Assembly: GCF_013978595.1 (NCBI RefSeq)
Contig: NZ_JACDTZ010000001.1
Coordinates: 186,001-250,000, forward strand
Source of the DNA: Corynebacterium haematomassiliense
GTDB taxonomy: Bacteria; Actinomycetota; Actinomycetes; Mycobacteriales; Mycobacteriaceae
DNA length: 64,000 bases
Reading direction: 5' to 3'
The notes below the pieces were generated by a model, which saw only the letters and a program-made list of their open reading frames with translations, made no database searches and was not told where the DNA came from. The stretch's first letter is position 1. Each line of letters starts with the position of its first letter. This document shows positions 62,708 to 64,000 of the stretch, piece after piece. Made by a program: the position numbers and the translations under genes.

Positions 62708-63484
62708 ATGTCTTCCCAGCGCACGCACCGAATTTCCCGAGCTCTTCTCGCAGCGGCCGTCGCGCTGGGGATGCAGGCCGCGCCCGCCGAGGCCCAGGTG
62801 CGTATGGAGCAGGGCGCGCCCGTGCGCATCGACGGCACTGGCACCTGCACCATCGGCTTCAACGACCCCGCGCGCCACCGCAGCCTCGTCGCCGCGCACT
62901 GCGGAGCCGAAGGCGCGCGAGTCAACGCCGGCGGCGCCACCGGGACGCTGTACCGCTCCAAGGCCTACGACGGCCACCTGAGCAACGACTGGGCTGCCAT
63001 CCAATGGGACGCAGGCGTGGCAGTCGGCGGCAACCGGTTCTCCGGCGACGCGTGGGTCCACCCAAATGACGTGCGCCTCGGCGAGACCATCTGCTACTTC
63101 TCCCGCACCCGCGGCGCGCAAACTTGCGGGCGCTTCTCCGGCTCCGCCGACGGCACCTTCTTCGTCGCCGCGCCGCTGAGCCACCCCGGCGACTCCGGCG
63201 GGCCCATGTGGGTGCCTGGCCGCGGTTTCGTCGGCGTGGTCTCCAGCATGTGGACCTCCAACCCACTGCCGTTTTTGCGCGGTGGCGACTACGTCATCGG
63301 CATCGTGCCCCACGACGGCCCCGCCGTCCCCGAAGCCCGCCTCGTCGGCGTGTGGGGGCAAAACGCGCTGTTCCCCGGGCTGACCGGGCCGGTAGCAGAG
63401 GTGCTGCGGAAGGCCGTCGACGGGATCCTCCGCGTCTTCGCCGGCCTGGGCCTCGGCGGCGCCTCCGCGCTGCGGTACTCGTAG
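62708..63484 (+). CDS. Secreted trypsin-like serine protease
   Basis: This 258-residue protein has a signal peptide (ALLAAAVALGMQAAPAEAQ, cleavage after about residue 30) and a chymotrypsin-fold domain with the catalytic triad His64 (VAAHC), Asp94 (SNDWAAI) and Ser163 (GDSGGP). Two cysteine pairs are likely (47 with 65, and 129 with 140). The C-terminus ends in a weakly hydrophobic helix. I choose the ATG at 62708; TAGGTT (62695-62700) lies exactly 7 bases before it and only 1 base before the alternative ATG at 62702. The substrate is unknown. Confidence 0.86.
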   Translation: MSSQRTHRISRALLAAAVALGMQAAPAEAQVRMEQGAPVRIDGTGTCTIGFNDPARHRSLVAAHCGAEGARVNAGGATGTLYRSKAYDGHLSNDWAAIQWDAGVAVGGNRFSGDAWVHPNDVRLGETICYFSRTRGAQTCGRFSGSADGTFFVAAPLSHPGDSGGPMWVPGRGFVGVVSSMWTSNPLPFLRGGDYVIGIVPHDGPAVPEARLVGVWGQNALFPGLTGPVAEVLRKAVDGILRVFAGLGLGGASALRYS

Positions 63485-63506
63485 GGGGCCGGGCAGAACG
63501 ACTCAT

Positions 63507-63587
63507 GCGCATAGACCCTGGGATCCAAAGCCTGGGATCGCGCCGATTTTGGCCATTGCCAGGGTTTGCCTCCCAGGGTCTGTGCGC
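63507..63587. repeat. Long imperfect inverted repeat (81 bases)
   Basis: A 17-bp outer stem with one T-G pair (63507-63523 with 63571-63587) continues, after a 2-by-2 internal loop, in a 10-bp stem with one mismatch (63526-63535 with 63559-63568). It lies between two convergent genes. It may be a bidirectional terminator or a small repeat element; there is no T-run. Confidence 0.6.
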
Positions 63588-63640
63588 GGGGGAGGCGTCT
63601 CGAGCTCCGGCAACCGGGGCGAAACTGGCCCTACCAACAA

Positions 63641-63679
63641 GGCCCAGCCATTCGCCGAAGAATCGGGAATAGCTGGGCC
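63641..63679. terminator. Second hairpin between the convergent genes
   Basis: An 8-bp stem GGCCCAGC (63641-63648) with GCTGGGCC (63672-63679) contains a small inner ATTC/GAAT stem. It lies about 30 bases after the stop of the minus-strand gene and could terminate it. Confidence 0.4.
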
Positions 63680-63708
63680 TGTCTCAAGCGGAAACGCCCG
63701 CGCGTTCC

Positions 63709-64000
63709 TTACGCCGGGGTCGGCAGGAACATCAGGATCAGGGTGAGCATCCACAGCAGGTTGAAGATGCCGGCGCCGGCGGTTGCTTTTGCCTTGGACT
63801 TTTCAAAGTTGGTGGTCTGGTCGGCCGGGTCTGCGTCAGCGGCCGGCAGCGCGCCGAGGGTGCCCATCATCTTGCGCTGCTGCGGGATGACCATGCCCAG
63901 CAGGATCGCCCAGGCGATCACGGAGAGCACGATGGCGGTGTGGAACCAGTAGTTGGCCTTGTAGGTCTCCCAGTCGGAGGCGAGCACGGCGCCGCCGAGC
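63709..64000 (-). CDS. C-terminal part of a membrane protein (5' end outside window)
   Basis: The visible part (about 97 residues) has two membrane segments, FHTAIVLSVIAWAILLGMV and ATAGAGIFNLLWMLTLILMFL, joined by a loop with NFEKSKAK. A GTG at 63987 could be a start, but the frame is open to the window edge with fitting residues (LGGAV), so I regard the gene as truncated by the window. The pattern resembles the last segments of DUF2269/CopD-like proteins, which is only a weak guess. Confidence 0.6.
   Translation of the reverse strand, partial: LGGAVLASDWETYKANYWFHTAIVLSVIAWAILLGMVIPQQRKMMGTLGALPAADADPADQTTNFEKSKAKATAGAGIFNLLWMLTLILMFLPTPA

Overview
The window reads as chromosome of a high-GC Corynebacterium. 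The gene order typA, lpqW, mshB, fdxC, dapC ... dapD, dapE, folP2, gpgS, glgA/glgC, sigE, anti-sigma factor, tatB, mrp, odhA matches, from memory, the conserved corynebacterial/mycobacterial backbone. No rRNA, tRNA, CRISPR array, insertion sequence or prophage gene was seen. About 55 protein genes are supported, including one 56-residue gene and one 30-codon leader peptide.

Layout. 1-5.7 kb: a minus-strand oligopeptide ABC operon (binding lipoprotein, two permeases, fused double ATPase that runs off the left edge). 6-16.9 kb: cell-envelope, mycothiol and lysine/DAP genes (typA, lpqW, mshB, a small membrane protein, ferredoxin, dapC, gtrA-like, HNH protein, GNAT, dapD). 16.9-20.7 kb: two tandem amino-acid permeases enclosed by dapD and a diverged dapD paralog. 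20.7-25.5 kb: a plus-strand run (dapE, LOG-type protein, folP2, gpgS, DivIVA-domain protein, DUF3117 peptide, RlmA-like methyltransferase). 25.5-31.6 kb: glycogen genes glgA/glgC diverging, a GH32-like protein lacking its catalytic acids, and a sigE / anti-sigma / tatB block. 31.5-42.4 kb: mrp, a stress protein, a lipoprotein, odhA and a fused heterodimer-type ABC exporter. 42.4-50.7 kb: carboxylesterase, acidic protein, a nucleoside transporter/hydrolase pair and a complete ECF transporter (S, T, fused A1-A2). 50.7-53.4 kb: a lower-GC insert with an NgoMIV-type restriction-modification system plus an unknown third gene. 53.5-64 kb: lactate dehydrogenase, a permease behind a histidine-codon attenuator, a citrate transporter, a duplicated lipoprotein pair, a DEAD-box helicase, a secreted serine protease and a membrane protein cut by the right edge.

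Themes. Many genes have a TANNNT hexamer 6-9 bases before the start codon and no ribosome binding site, which is the layout expected for leaderless mRNAs; I used this to choose several starts. Three observations look most worth following: an 11-base word (CGTCGATARGC) present 13 times where well under one copy is expected; a 30-codon leader ORF ending in three histidine codons before a terminator hairpin ahead of an amino-acid permease; and the third, unrecognised gene of the NgoMIV-type R-M operon.
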